From the NCBI RefSeq assembly GCF_002210435.1, contig NZ_MZMV01000035.1:1-64000 (forward strand): a stretch of 64,000 nucleotides of DNA, in the 5' to 3' direction. How positions within the stretch are numbered: position 1 is the stretch's first letter; each line of letters begins with the position of its first letter. Shown here piece after piece: positions 32,728 through 41,177 of this stretch. Both the position numbers and the translations under genes were made by a program. Below the pieces are notes generated by a model, which ran no database searches, was not told the origin of the DNA, and saw only the letters and a list, made by a program, of their open reading frames with translations. Source of the stretch: Micromonospora wenchangensis (GTDB lineage Bacteria > Actinomycetota > Actinomycetes > Mycobacteriales > Micromonosporaceae).

Positions 32728-32741
32728 GACACCTTCCGTCG

Positions 32742-32778
32742 GAAACGGCGTCGGCCCACTGCGGGCCGACGCCGTTTC
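32742..32778 (+). terminator. Terminator of the sigma/anti-sigma operon
   Basis: Perfect 16-bp stem GAAACGGCGTCGGCCC (32742-32757) with 32763-32778, five-base loop, 14 bp after the anti-sigma stop; followed by GG, no T-tract beyond the TTTC of the arm. Confidence 0.88.
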
Positions 32779-32874
32779 GGCTTTCCGGGCGCAGGGGTGC
32801 CTCTGCTGGCGCACACGTACGGCCGGCCGGAACGGTTCAACGACTGCCGTGTGAAATGGCCCACTGTCGATCGT

Positions 32875-32902
32875 TCAACCTTGACAGTGGACGCTCCGTA
32901 CT
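32875..32902 (+). promoter_or_regulatory. ECF-type promoter of the lipoprotein gene
   Basis: TCAACC (32875-32880), 16-bp spacer, CGTACT (32897-32902), same spacing and -10 core as the promoter at 31159-31186. A separate TTGACA (32881-32886) lies inside the spacer but lacks a well-spaced -10. Suggests the lipoprotein belongs to the sigma factor's regulon. Confidence 0.55.
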
Positions 32903-32934
32903 ACTCGGTGAACCGCCAAGAATGAGGAGGGCAC

Positions 32935-33603
32935 GTGGCAAAGATCAAGCGGACGACCGTCATCGTCGCGAGCGCGGTGGTCGCACTTACGGCCTGCGCG
33001 CCCGCAGGCTACGACGGGGCGAACTCCAGCGTCGCCGAGCCGGTCGCCGTCGCCGCGGCCGAACCCACCGCGTCGGTCGAGCCGGACACCTCGGCCTCCC
33101 CCGGTGCCTCCGGCGCCCCCGCCGCCGACCAGGCGCCGCCGCCGGCCAACGTCCAACTGACCGACGAACTCGTCGGCAAGAAGATCGCCCGGATGGGCCA
33201 GGTCGTGGTGGACCAGGAGGGCTTCATCCTCTACCGCTTCGACAAGGACTCCGACGACCCGCCGTCGTCGAACTGCGTCGACAAGTGCGCGCAGGTCTGG
33301 CCGCCCGCGCTGACCGACGGCAACCCGCAGTTGCAGGGCGTCTCCGACGACAAGGTCGGCACCGTCACCCGTCAGGACGGCACCCGGCAGATCACCATCG
33401 GCGGCTGGCCGGTCTACCGCTACATCGGTGACAAGAAGCCGGGCCAGTGGAAGGGCCAGGGCGTCGGTGGCACCTGGTTCGTGGTCGACCCGAACGGCAA
33501 GAAGAACCTGACCTGCCTGCCGACCGGCACCCCGAAGGCGGTCGCCCCGCCGGCGGCCGGCGACTCGGGCGGATCGAGCAGCGGCGGAGACTACACCTAC
33601 TGA
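32935..33603 (+). CDS. Secreted lipoprotein with YxFxxD repeats (COG4315 family)
   Basis: 222 aa. Lipobox LTAC with lipidated C21, then a low-complexity Ala/Pro/Ser spacer, then two repeats of the COG4315 type: FILYRFDKDSDDPPSSNC and WPVYRYIGDKKPGQWKG, with CVDKCAQVWPPAL between. Function of this family is unknown; it sits on the outer face of the membrane. GTG 32935 has AGGAGG at four bases. Likely controlled by the adjacent ECF sigma factor. The C-terminal tail is Gly/Ser-rich. Confidence 0.88.
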   Translation: MAKIKRTTVIVASAVVALTACAPAGYDGANSSVAEPVAVAAAEPTASVEPDTSASPGASGAPAADQAPPPANVQLTDELVGKKIARMGQVVVDQEGFILYRFDKDSDDPPSSNCVDKCAQVWPPALTDGNPQLQGVSDDKVGTVTRQDGTRQITIGGWPVYRYIGDKKPGQWKGQGVGGTWFVVDPNGKKNLTCLPTGTPKAVAPPAAGDSGGSSSGGDYTY

Positions 33604-33623
33604 TCCTGCGCCAGCCGGAACCC

Positions 33624-33662
33624 GGTGGCCGGTCGCAGCCGGGGAGGGCGCGACCGGCCACC
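33624..33662 (+). terminator. Terminator of the lipoprotein gene
   Basis: GGTGGCCGGTCGC (33624-33636) and exact complement 33650-33662; 13-base loop; 21 bp after the stop codon. Confidence 0.8.
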
Positions 33663-33893
33663 GTCACGGATCAGGACCGTCGACGTACCGGCAACGTCGG
33701 ACGGTCCGGGCCGCGACGCCGGCCCCTGGTCGGGCCGGCGTCGCGGTACCCCACCGGCCGGACCCTCCCCCACCTGACCCCCGGAACGGACCAGGGCGGT
33801 GGACGCGCCACACGCCAGCGGGCGCGCGCCACCGAAGGTCCCCCCAACCCCGCACCCACGGCCGCTCGGGCGGCCGGTCCGCTCCGGGATGGA

Positions 33894-33926
33894 GACACCG
33901 CCGACGCGCAGGGCGTCGGCGGTGTC
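33894..33926. terminator. Second hairpin before the glycosylase gene
   Basis: Perfect 14-bp stem GACACCGCCGACGC (33894-33907) with 33913-33926, five-base loop. About 290 bp after the lipoprotein stop; it could insulate the next gene from read-through. Confidence 0.7.
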
Positions 33927-33994
33927 GTCCGTTTCCGCCCCGGTCACCCGCCCCGGCGGTACGGGGCGGGGCGGTCCGTCCCCCGGGACCATGG

Positions 33995-34007
33995 CACAGT
34001 GGCGGGG
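33995..34007 (+). promoter_or_regulatory. Leaderless promoter of the glycosylase gene
   Basis: CACAGT (33995-34000), six bases, GTG 34007. Confidence 0.45.
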
Positions 34008-34927
34008 TGACCTGGGACGAGCCGGCGGCACGCCGGGTGCTGCGACCGCCGGCCGACTACCGGCTCACCGCGTCGGTCCGGGCCCTCACCTTCAGCCCGT
34101 ACGACCCGTGTGCGCGGATCGTCGCCGGCACCTTCTGGTGGGCCACCCGCACCCCGGCCGGTCCGGCCACCCTGGCCCTGCGCCCGGAGGCGGGCGGGCT
34201 GCTGGCCGAGGGGCACGGGCCGGGCGCCGACTGGGTGGTCGACCGGGCCGACGCCGTCGCCGGCCTGCGTGACGACCTGACCGGGTTCGCCGAGCTGGCC
34301 GCCGCCCACCCGCTGGTGGCCGAGCTGGCCGCCCGGTACCGGGGGCTGCGGATGCCCGCCACCGGGCAGGTCTTCCCCCGGGTGCTGCGCGCCGTCTTCG
34401 AACAGAAGGTCACCGGCACGGAGGCTTACCGGGCGTACGCGGCGACCGTGCGGCACTTCGCCGAGCCCGCGCCGGGGCCGTTCCAGCCGCTGCTGCTGCC
34501 GCCCGACCCGGCGAGGGTGGCGGCGGCCCCGTACTGGGTGTTCCACCCGTTCGGCGTCGAACAGCGCCGGGCCGAGACGCTGCGCCGGGCCGCCGCCCTG
34601 GCCGACCGGCTGGAACGCTGCGTCGACAGCGCCGAGGCGACCCGGCGGCTCACCGCGGTCCCCGGCATCGGCCCGTGGACCGCCGCCGAGGTGGTCCGGG
34701 TCGCCTACGGCGATCCGGACGCGGTCAGCGTCGGCGACTACCACGTGCCGAACACGGTGGCATGGGCGCTGGCCGGCGAGGCGCGCGGCGACGACGCCCG
34801 GATGCTCGACCTGCTCGCCCCGTTCCGCGGCCACCGGGGGCGGGTCTGCCTGCTGCTGGCCGCCGCCGGCATCCAGGCGCCCCGGTTCGGCCCCCGGATG
34901 CCGGTCCGCTCCTTCGCCCGCTTCTGA
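34007..34927 (+). CDS. DNA-3-methyladenine glycosylase, AlkA/HhH-GPD family
   Basis: 306-aa base-excision-repair glycosylase that removes alkylated bases. The helix-hairpin-helix LTAVPGIGPWTAAEVVR (about 215) is followed by GDPDAVSVGDYHVPN, whose last aspartate (VGD) is the catalytic residue. The N-terminal part (FSPYDPCARIVAGTFWWAT) is the AlkA-like beta domain; LRAVFEQKVTG matches the conserved FEQ-V-G helix. Monocistronic, ending in a long wobble-paired hairpin. Confidence 0.9.
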   Translation: MTWDEPAARRVLRPPADYRLTASVRALTFSPYDPCARIVAGTFWWATRTPAGPATLALRPEAGGLLAEGHGPGADWVVDRADAVAGLRDDLTGFAELAAAHPLVAELAARYRGLRMPATGQVFPRVLRAVFEQKVTGTEAYRAYAATVRHFAEPAPGPFQPLLLPPDPARVAAAPYWVFHPFGVEQRRAETLRRAAALADRLERCVDSAEATRRLTAVPGIGPWTAAEVVRVAYGDPDAVSVGDYHVPNTVAWALAGEARGDDARMLDLLAPFRGHRGRVCLLLAAAGIQAPRFGPRMPVRSFARF

Positions 34928-34959
34928 CCCGCCCGGGGGCAGGGCTGTGGGGCTATGTC

Positions 34960-35003
34960 GCCGAGGCAGCGGTATCTGAGCGGGCGGATGCCGCTGTTTC
35001 GGC
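34960..35003. terminator. Bidirectional terminator with G-U pairs
   Basis: Arms 34960-34976 and 34987-35003 form a 17-bp RNA stem in which three positions are G-U wobbles; loop of ten bases. Lies between the convergent glycosylase and DUF1990 genes. Confidence 0.7.
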
Positions 35004-35042
35004 CCCGTCGCGCTGGCCACGAGTCCGGCGCGGGTGGGGCGG

Positions 35043-35540
35043 TCAGCGGACGAGGCGGCGCAGGGTGTGGGCCAGCCAGCGGGCGTACCCGTGCTGGACG
35101 GCGCGACCGGCGGGCCCGGCGGCGGTCATGAACCAGCGGTCCGGCCGGCTGAACGCGGTGACCTCGAAACTGACCTCGCCGTCGGCGTCGCGGCGCACCA
35201 GGAACGCCTCCTCCCCGCGTTCCGGATGGCCGGGCAGGGTGCCGTAGCCGAAGCCGGCCTCCCGGTCGCCGTCGACCACCCACACCACCTCGCACGGCCC
35301 CCACACCCGCAGCGGACCCACCCCGAGTCCCGGGGTGACCCGGACGCCGGGCGCGGCCCGTACCGCGTCGGTGCGCATCCGCACCCCGGCCGCCCGGTGC
35401 AGCCGCCAGCTCAGCACGGCCTCGGCCGCGGCCGGGAAGCTGCCGGGCGGCAGCGCGGACCGGTGCCGCAGGTGGTGGTAGCCCGCCGGCAACGCCCCGT
35501 CCCGGGTCGCCCCCACCTCGGGGTACGTCAACTCGGTCAC
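35043..35540 (-). CDS. DUF1990 family protein
   Basis: 165 aa. Family features: ELTYPEVGATRDGALPAGYHHL at the start, VLSWRLHRAAGVRM in the middle and the FGYGTLPGHPERGEEAFLV motif typical of DUF1990, with FSRPDRWFMTAAGPAGRAVQ near the end. Function unknown; members resemble SRPBCC-type lipid-binding folds. GTG 35540 has GGGAGG five bases upstream and a TAGGCT box 23 bases upstream; the much longer frame to 36224 is shadow of the next gene. An SRPBCC gene lies just upstream on the same strand. Confidence 0.85.
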   Translation of the reverse strand: MTELTYPEVGATRDGALPAGYHHLRHRSALPPGSFPAAAEAVLSWRLHRAAGVRMRTDAVRAAPGVRVTPGLGVGPLRVWGPCEVVWVVDGDREAGFGYGTLPGHPERGEEAFLVRRDADGEVSFEVTAFSRPDRWFMTAAGPAGRAVQHGYARWLAHTLRRLVR

Positions 35541-35692
35541 CGCGCCTCCCAGGGTCACTGTCAGCCTAGGGCCGGTGCCGTCGACCGGCGACCCGACCGG
35601 CGGTGCGGGCGCGGCGGGTGGCGGTCGGCCGGTGCTGTCCCGCGGGGTGCTGGAGAGGGACGCCGGCGGGTCGCACGTGCCCCGGCAGGGGC

Positions 35693-36115
35693 TCAGCCGG
35701 CTTCGCAGCGCCGCCGGAGCCCGTCGGCCTCCAGCCGCAGGTAGCGGCGCACCAGCCGGCCGCCCAGCCAACCGACGGGCCCGGCGAGCGGACCGGTGAG
35801 TTCCAGGGCCAGCTCCACCCGGACCCGACCGTCGGGCAGCGGGACGATCCGGTGCTCGCCCCGGCTGCGTACCCCCGGGGCGGTGGATTCCCAGACGAAG
35901 CAGCGGGGCGGGTCGATCTCGGTGACCCGCCAGGACGTCGGGCGGAGCCGGGGCTGTTCCAGCCGGGCGGTTGACCCGAGCACCAGCGGCCCGGCCTCGC
36001 CCCGGCGGGCGGTCCGGACCGAGGCGGTCCACTCCGGCCAGCGTTCGATGTCGGTCTGCACCGCCCAGACCGTGTCGATGTCCGCGTCGATCCCGGTCGC
36101 CGTCTCGAACCGCAT
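35693..36115 (-). CDS. SRPBCC family (START-like) protein
   Basis: 140-aa polyketide-cyclase/START-like fold: IDADIDTVWAVQTDIERWPEWTASV is the standard opening, followed by STARLEQPRLRPTSWRVTEID and a C-terminal helix VRRYLRLEADGLRRRC. Binds a hydrophobic ligand in related proteins; ligand unknown. ATG 36115 has GGAGG four bases upstream. 150 bp in front of the DUF1990 gene and on the same strand, so they may be co-transcribed. Confidence 0.85.
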   Translation of the reverse strand: MRFETATGIDADIDTVWAVQTDIERWPEWTASVRTARRGEAGPLVLGSTARLEQPRLRPTSWRVTEIDPPRCFVWESTAPGVRSRGEHRIVPLPDGRVRVELALELTGPLAGPVGWLGGRLVRRYLRLEADGLRRRCEAG

Positions 36116-36280
36116 GCCGCCTCCGTGGCTCCACCGCCGGCACCCGCGTGCCGCCCGGTTCCCGACGAGCGTGCCGCAGCGATCGTGACCGGGCCACCCT
36201 CCGGTCGCCCTCCCGACGGTGCACGGCACCCCGCCGCGACCCGCCTCCGGCCGGAGGCAGGGGCCGGACGCGGCCTCAGC

Positions 36281-36341
36281 CGGTCTCGCGGCTCGGTCGT
36301 TCTAGCGGCTCGGTCGGTCTCGCGGCTCAGCCGGTCTCGCG
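36281..36341. repeat. 17-bp tandem repeat, 3.6 copies
   Basis: Units 36281-36297, 36298-36314, 36315-36331 and a partial 36332-36341, consensus CGGTCTCGCGGCTCGGT, 2-3 differences between units. The stop codon of the small minus-strand gene (36327-36329) falls inside the third unit, so the repeat spans the end of that gene and its 3' flank. Confidence 0.8.
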
Positions 36342-36536
36342 CAGGTCGGCCAGGTCGAGCGGGGTGTGCCGGCGGAGCAGAGCGGTCAGCTCGGCGACGG
36401 TGCCCACCTCGCCGAGCACGTTCTTGCCGCCGCCGAACCGGTCCGGGTAGCGGTGCACCAGCCGGTAGCGGTGCCGGCCCCGGACCAGCTCGACGGTGAC
36501 CCGCCAGCGCCCACAGCAACCACACCGCCACTCCAC
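36327..36536 (-). CDS. Small basic conserved-type hypothetical protein, 69 aa
   Basis: MEWRCGCCGRWRVTVELVRG opens the protein, followed by YRLVHRYPDRFGGGKNVLGEVGTVAELTALLRRH. The CGCC pair may bind a metal. GTG 36536 lies six bases after TAGCCT (leaderless geometry), which supports the call. No family recognised. It diverges from the ligase gene; its C-terminal residues come from the 17-bp repeat. Confidence 0.6.
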   Translation of the reverse strand: MEWRCGCCGRWRVTVELVRGRHRYRLVHRYPDRFGGGKNVLGEVGTVAELTALLRRHTPLDLADLRETG

Positions 36537-36671
36537 CCGGCGAGGCTAGCTCCGAGCGGGGCCGACCCGATCCGTATCCGCGGGGACGGACGGTACGGGC
36601 GGGGACACGCCGGACCGGCACCGACCGTGATCCGCCTCACCACTGTCGGTGGTGTCTGGTTGACTGTCGCC

Positions 36672-37787
36672 GTGGACCTGCCGATCAACCCCCCGGTCGA
36701 GCCGATGCTGGCCAAGAGCGTGGCCCGCCTGCCCACCGATCCCGGCCTGACCTACGAGCCCAAGTGGGACGGCTTCCGCTGCATCGTCTTCCGCGACGGC
36801 GACGAGGTCGAGCTGGCCAGCCGGGGCGGCAAGTCGATGACCCGCTATTTTCCCGAGGTGGTGGCGCAGGTCCGGGCGCAGTTGCCCGCCCGGTGCGCGG
36901 TCGACGGCGAGCTGATCGTGATCCGGCGCGACGGTCCGGGCGGTCAGCCCCGGCTCGACTTCGAACAGCTCGCCCAGCGGATCCATCCGGCCGCCTCCCG
37001 GGTGGCCCTGCTCGCCGAGACGACCCCGGCCGACTTCGTCGCCTTCGACCTGCTCGCCCTCGACGACGAGCTGCTGGTCGACCAGCCCTACCCGGCCCGG
37101 CGGGAGCGCCTGGTGCAGGCGCTGGCCGGGGTCCGGCCGCCGGTGCACGTCACCCAGGTCACCACCGACCCGGAGACCGCCCGGCGCTGGTTCGAGGTGT
37201 TCGAGGGCGCCGGGCTGGACGGGTTGATCGTCAAGCCGGCCGACCTGCCCTACCAGCCGGGCAAGCGGCTGATGGCCAAGGTCAAGCACGCCCGGACGGC
37301 CGACGTGGTGGTGGCCGGGTTCCGCTGGCACAAGTCGGGCCCGGTGGTCGGCTCCCTGCTGCTCGGCCTCTACGACGACGCCGGGGTGCTGCACCACGTC
37401 GGGGTGAGCGCCTCGTTCACCATGGCCCGCCGGCAGGAGCTGCTCGACGAGCTGGCCCCCTACCGGGAGGGCGACGGCGAGCACCCGTGGGTGCACGGCG
37501 ACCACGAGCGCGGCCAGCGCATCCCGGGCGGGGTCAGCCGGTGGACGGGCGGCAAGAACCTCGACTGGGTGCCGCTGCGGCCCGAGCTGGTGATGGAGGT
37601 CGGCTACGACGCGATGGAGGGCGACCGGTTCCGGCACACCGCCCGGTTCGTCCGCTGGCGGCCGGACCGCGATCCCCGGTCCTGCCGGTACGACCAGCTC
37701 GACCGTCCGGTGCGCTTCGACGTCGACCAGGTGCTCCGGGGTGATCCGGCGGCGACCGTGCCGCCGTCCGTCGACACCCCGGCGTAG
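36672..37787 (+). CDS. ATP-dependent DNA ligase, LigC-type
   Basis: 371 aa; adenylation domain with the nucleotidyl lysine K31 in EPKWDGFR (KxDG motif I), VDGELIVIRR (motif III), FVAFDLLAL (IIIa), GLDGLIVKP (IV) and LMAKVKH (V), then an OB-fold with RPELVMEVGYD. The size and lack of extra domains fit actinobacterial LigC, used in repair of nicks/non-homologous joining alongside LigD. GTG 36672 starts the conserved part (INPPVEPMLAKS); a start further upstream is unlikely. A polymerase-only LigD homologue lies 13 kb away (50596-51636). Confidence 0.9.
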   Translation: MDLPINPPVEPMLAKSVARLPTDPGLTYEPKWDGFRCIVFRDGDEVELASRGGKSMTRYFPEVVAQVRAQLPARCAVDGELIVIRRDGPGGQPRLDFEQLAQRIHPAASRVALLAETTPADFVAFDLLALDDELLVDQPYPARRERLVQALAGVRPPVHVTQVTTDPETARRWFEVFEGAGLDGLIVKPADLPYQPGKRLMAKVKHARTADVVVAGFRWHKSGPVVGSLLLGLYDDAGVLHHVGVSASFTMARRQELLDELAPYREGDGEHPWVHGDHERGQRIPGGVSRWTGGKNLDWVPLRPELVMEVGYDAMEGDRFRHTARFVRWRPDRDPRSCRYDQLDRPVRFDVDQVLRGDPAATVPPSVDTPA

Positions 37788-37819
37788 CCTGACTGCTACC
37801 CGATCATGGAGGTTCGCCG

Positions 37820-39400
37820 GTGACCAGCACCGCCCGCCGCAACCGCCGGTTCCGGCTCGCCCTGGCCGGGTTCGTCGCGGGCGCGCTGCTCGTCACCGGG
37901 TGCACGATGCCGGCGTTCGCCCCGCGTACCGAGGACTCGTCGGCGGCGGTGACCGGTGCCGGGCCCACCTGGCGGGCCTGCCCGGAGGTCGCCCAGGATC
38001 TGGTCGGCCGGGGTGCGCCGGGCATGCGCTACGAGTGCGCCCGGATCGCCGTGCCACGCAACTGGGGCACCGGCACGGGGGCGACCGCCGGGCCGGGCAG
38101 CGGCGAGACCTTCGAGATCGCGCTGTTGCGGGTCCGCTCCTCCAAGCAGCGGGACCGGATCGGCTCCCTGGTGATCAACCCGGGCGGGCCGGGCGGGTCC
38201 GGCGTGGACACCGCCGTCTACCTGTCGTTCGGGCCGTCGTTCGGGGGGCTGCCCACGGCGGTGACCGACCGGTTCGACATCGTCGGTTTCGACCCGCGCG
38301 GGGTGTCCCGGTCCAGCCCGGTGAAGTGCATCTCCGACGCCGACCTCGACGCCAGCTTCGGCTACGACCCCGATCCGCGCAGCCAGCAGTCGTTCGACGC
38401 CTACCAGGCGCTCAACCGGCGGATCGGCCGGGGCTGCGGCGACCGGTACGGCGACCAGCTCCCGCTCTACGGCACCGAGCAGGCCGCCCGGGACATGGAC
38501 GCGGTCCGGGCCGCCGTCGGCGACGACAAGCTCACCTACCTCGGCTACTCCTACGGCACCCTGCTCGGCGCGACCTACGCGCAGCTCTACCCGCAGCGGG
38601 TCCGGGCGCTGGTGCTCGACGGCGCGGTCGACCCCCGGCAACAGTTGGTGGCCGGTTCGGAGAGCCAGGCCCGGGGCTTCGAGCGGGCCTTCGACAACTT
38701 CGACAGGTGGTGCGCGGCGAACGCCGGCCGCTGCCCGCTCGCCCCGGACGCCCGGGGCGCGGTGACCTCGGCGATCGACAAGGCGAAGGTCTCCCCGGTA
38801 CGCGGCGCCGACGGGCGGGAGGCCACCTCCGGGTGGGTCTTCTACGCGGTGATCTCCTCGCTGTACACGGAGTCGGGCTGGGAGGAGCTGGCCCGCGCGA
38901 TCGACCGCCTCGACGAGGGTGACCCGACCGACGTGTTCAAGCTCGCCGACTCGTACGCCGGGCGGGGCGAGGACGGGCACTACTCCAACCTCTTCGACGC
39001 CAACCTGGCGGTGAACTGCGCCGACGAGACCGAGAAGCCCAGCGTCGACCAGATCCGCCGGTTGCAGTCCGAGTGGCGGCAGAAGTATCCGCTGTTCGGG
39101 CCGGCCCTGGCGGTGGGCATGTTCGGTTGTGTCGAGTGGCCGGGCGGGCGGGACCCGTACCCGACCGGCCGGGCCGACGGCGCGCCGCCGATCGTGGTGG
39201 TGGGCACCACAGGTGACCCGGCCACCCCGTACGAGCAGACCGCCCGGCTGGCCGACATGCTGGGGGTCGGGCGGGTGCTCACCTGGGAGGGCGAGGGGCA
39301 CACCGCCTACCCGCAGACCTCCTGCATCACCGAGGCGGTGGACGCCTACCTGATCTCGCTCACCGTGCCCCGGGAGGGGCTGCGCTGCCCCGCCCGCTGA
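37820..39400 (+). CDS. Secreted tripeptidyl aminopeptidase-like alpha/beta hydrolase (lipoprotein)
   Basis: 526 aa. Signal peptide with lipobox LVTGC (C28). Alpha/beta-hydrolase core: oxyanion region VINPGGPGGSGVD, nucleophile serine in GYSYGTLLGATYAQ, and a C-terminal TAP-like domain with the acid in VGTTGDPATPYEQ and histidine in GEGHTAY. This is the SlpD/Tap family of streptomycete mycelium-linked proteases that remove N-terminal tripeptides from peptides or secreted proteins. GTG 37820 has GGAGG at seven bases. Confidence 0.92.
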   Translation: MTSTARRNRRFRLALAGFVAGALLVTGCTMPAFAPRTEDSSAAVTGAGPTWRACPEVAQDLVGRGAPGMRYECARIAVPRNWGTGTGATAGPGSGETFEIALLRVRSSKQRDRIGSLVINPGGPGGSGVDTAVYLSFGPSFGGLPTAVTDRFDIVGFDPRGVSRSSPVKCISDADLDASFGYDPDPRSQQSFDAYQALNRRIGRGCGDRYGDQLPLYGTEQAARDMDAVRAAVGDDKLTYLGYSYGTLLGATYAQLYPQRVRALVLDGAVDPRQQLVAGSESQARGFERAFDNFDRWCAANAGRCPLAPDARGAVTSAIDKAKVSPVRGADGREATSGWVFYAVISSLYTESGWEELARAIDRLDEGDPTDVFKLADSYAGRGEDGHYSNLFDANLAVNCADETEKPSVDQIRRLQSEWRQKYPLFGPALAVGMFGCVEWPGGRDPYPTGRADGAPPIVVVGTTGDPATPYEQTARLADMLGVGRVLTWEGEGHTAYPQTSCITEAVDAYLISLTVPREGLRCPAR

Positions 39401-39430
39401 CCGGCGACGGGCCAGACAGCGGGCGACGGG

Positions 39431-39928
39431 TCAGCGGCGGTTGCGGCGTCCGCGCAGGCGTTGCCGGACGAGGGTGGCGTGGTCCGGTGGGGCCGGCGGC
39501 GGTGGCAGTTCCGGCAGTGCGATGCCCTGCCGGGCGGCCAGTTCCTCCAGCAGCGCCCGCATCCGCCGCACGTCGTTCTTCAACTCCTCCTGCTCGACGT
39601 GCTCGAACGCGTCGTCGTCGACGATGAGCCGACTGGCGAAGTGTGCGGTGATCAGGGGGATGACCAGCAGCACCATGGTGGAGATCAGCAACGCGGCGAG
39701 GGCCCGCCCCGGCCAGGTGGTCGGCGAGATGTCGCCGTACCCGACGGTGGAGGCGGTGACCACCGCCCACCAGACGGCATCGGCGGCGCTGCGGTGCTCC
39801 ACCTGCCCGTAGATCACCCCGGCCACCACGATCATCAGCAGGTACGACGTGATCAGCGTCCGGGGCGAGTTGGCGAAGTACACCAGGCCCCGGTAGACCC
39901 ACCGGAACGGCAGCAGCAACGGCTCCAT
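39431..39928 (-). CDS. Two-helix potassium channel
   Basis: 165 aa. TM1 about 25-43 (LITSYLLMIVVAGVIYG), pore helix and selectivity filter TVGYGD at about 61-66, TM2 about 72-95, then a charged cytosolic coiled coil (HVEQEELKNDVRRMRALLEELAARQG) that could tetramerise the channel, and a basic Pro-rich tail. No RCK or ligand domain. KcsA-like in layout. Candidate weak -10 (CATGGT) five bases before ATG 39928. Confidence 0.92.
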   Translation of the reverse strand: MEPLLLPFRWVYRGLVYFANSPRTLITSYLLMIVVAGVIYGQVEHRSAADAVWWAVVTASTVGYGDISPTTWPGRALAALLISTMVLLVIPLITAHFASRLIVDDDAFEHVEQEELKNDVRRMRALLEELAARQGIALPELPPPPAPPDHATLVRQRLRGRRNRR

Positions 39929-39989
39929 GTCGCACCATGCTGCACCCCGTCCGCCACCTCCGCCCGTCGATCGACCAGGGTCGCTGTGG

Positions 39990-40003
39990 CAGGCTGCCCG
40001 GCG
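39990..40003 (+). promoter_or_regulatory. Leaderless promoter of the GNAT gene
   Basis: CAGGCT (39990-39995), seven bases, GTG 40003. Confidence 0.45.
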
Positions 40004-40455
40004 TGACCGAGGTGACCCTGCGCGAGGCGGTCCGGGCCGACCTGCCCGCCATCCTGACCCTGCTCGCCGACGACGTGCTCGGCCGTACGCGCGAGCACGC
40101 CACGGTGGACGAGGCGTACGAGCGGGCCTTCGCCGACATCACCGCCGACCCGCGCAACCAGCAGGTGGTGGCCGAACGCGACGGGGAGGTCGTCGGCTGC
40201 TTCCAGCTCACCTACATCCCGGGGCTGGGCCGGCACGGCGCGCAACGGGCGCTGGTCGAGGCGGTCCGGGTCCGCGCCGACCTGCGCGGGCAGGGGGTGG
40301 GTGAGGCGATGATGACCTGGGCGATCGACCAGGCCCGGCGGCGCGGCTGCGGGCTGGTGCAGCTCACCACCGACAAGTCCCGCACCGACGCGCACCGGTT
40401 CTACCGACGCCTCGGCTTCGTCGCCAGCCACGAGGGCATGAAACTCCCCCTCTGA
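40003..40455 (+). CDS. GNAT N-acetyltransferase
   Basis: 150 aa; VTLREAVRADLPAILTLLADD (strand 1/helix 1), VVGCFQLTYIPGL, VRADLRGQGVGEAMMTWAIDQA (acetyl-CoA motif A) and AHRFYRRLGFVASHEGMKL (motif B). Similar to actinobacterial GNATs of unknown substrate. The GTG start at 40003 is favoured by the -10 box seven bases upstream. It converges on the ABC gene with only 5 bp between stops. Confidence 0.87.
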   Translation: MTEVTLREAVRADLPAILTLLADDVLGRTREHATVDEAYERAFADITADPRNQQVVAERDGEVVGCFQLTYIPGLGRHGAQRALVEAVRVRADLRGQGVGEAMMTWAIDQARRRGCGLVQLTTDKSRTDAHRFYRRLGFVASHEGMKLPL

Positions 40456-40460
40456 CGGGG

Positions 40461-41177
40461 TCAGTCGTCGGCCAGGCGGCCGTCGCGCAGGGTCAGCGTC
40501 CGGTCGGCCACCTCGATCAGCGCCGGGTCGTGGGTGGCGACCAGTGCGGTCATCCCCCGGGCGTGCACCACCGCGCGGAGCAGGTCCATGATCGCCCGGC
40601 CGGTCTCGGAGTCGAGCTGGCCGGTCGGCTCGTCGGCGATCAGCAGGTCGGGTTCGTTGGCCAGGGCGCGGGCCACCGCGACCCGCTGCTGCTGACCGCC
40701 GGACAGCTCGTACGGGCGCTGTCGGGCGTGGTCGCCCAGACCCACCAGTTCCAGCAGCACCGCCACCCGTTCCTCGCGCTCCGCCGCCGGGACCCGGGCC
40801 AGCCGTAGTGGCACCCCGACGTTCTCCGCCGCCGACAGGATCGGCACCAGCCCGAAGGTCTGGAACACGAAACCGACGGTGCCCCGGCGCAGCCGCAGCA
40901 GCTCGGCCTCACCGGCGGCGGTGACGTCGTGCCCGGCCACCCGCACCCGGCCGGCGTCCGGCCGGTCCAGCCCGCCGACCAGGTTGAGCAGGGTGGTCTT
41001 GCCGGCCCCGGAACGCCCCCGCACCGCCACCAGTTCGCCCCGGGCGGCGGTGAAGGAGACCTCCCGGACGGCGTGCACGGCGTGCCGTCCCCGGCCGAAC
41101 GTCCGGCTCACCTGCTCGACCCGGACCACCTCGTCGGTGACCGGGTCGACGGCCGGGACGGAAACCTGCTCGCTCAT
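40461..41177 (-). CDS. ABC transporter ATPase (MacB/LolD type)
   Basis: 238 aa. Walker A GRSGAGKTTLLNLVGGLDRP, Q-loop QTFGLVPILS, signature LSGGQQQRVAVARALA, Walker B LLIADEPTGQLD, H-loop VATHDPAL. The QTFxLxP and GLDRP segments are typical of ATPases that serve FtsX-type mechanotransmission permeases rather than classical pumps. ATG 41177 overlaps the stop of the upstream ATPase gene (ATGA). Last gene of the four-gene operon. Confidence 0.92.
   Translation of the reverse strand: MSEQVSVPAVDPVTDEVVRVEQVSRTFGRGRHAVHAVREVSFTAARGELVAVRGRSGAGKTTLLNLVGGLDRPDAGRVRVAGHDVTAAGEAELLRLRRGTVGFVFQTFGLVPILSAAENVGVPLRLARVPAAEREERVAVLLELVGLGDHARQRPYELSGGQQQRVAVARALANEPDLLIADEPTGQLDSETGRAIMDLLRAVVHARGMTALVATHDPALIEVADRTLTLRDGRLADD

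Larger units (their letters stand above)
33604..34006. other. 403-bp gap with two terminator hairpins
   Basis: No gene supported: frames here have no conserved segments. It holds the two strong hairpins listed separately and, at its end, the leaderless -10 box of the glycosylase gene. Confidence 0.5.
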
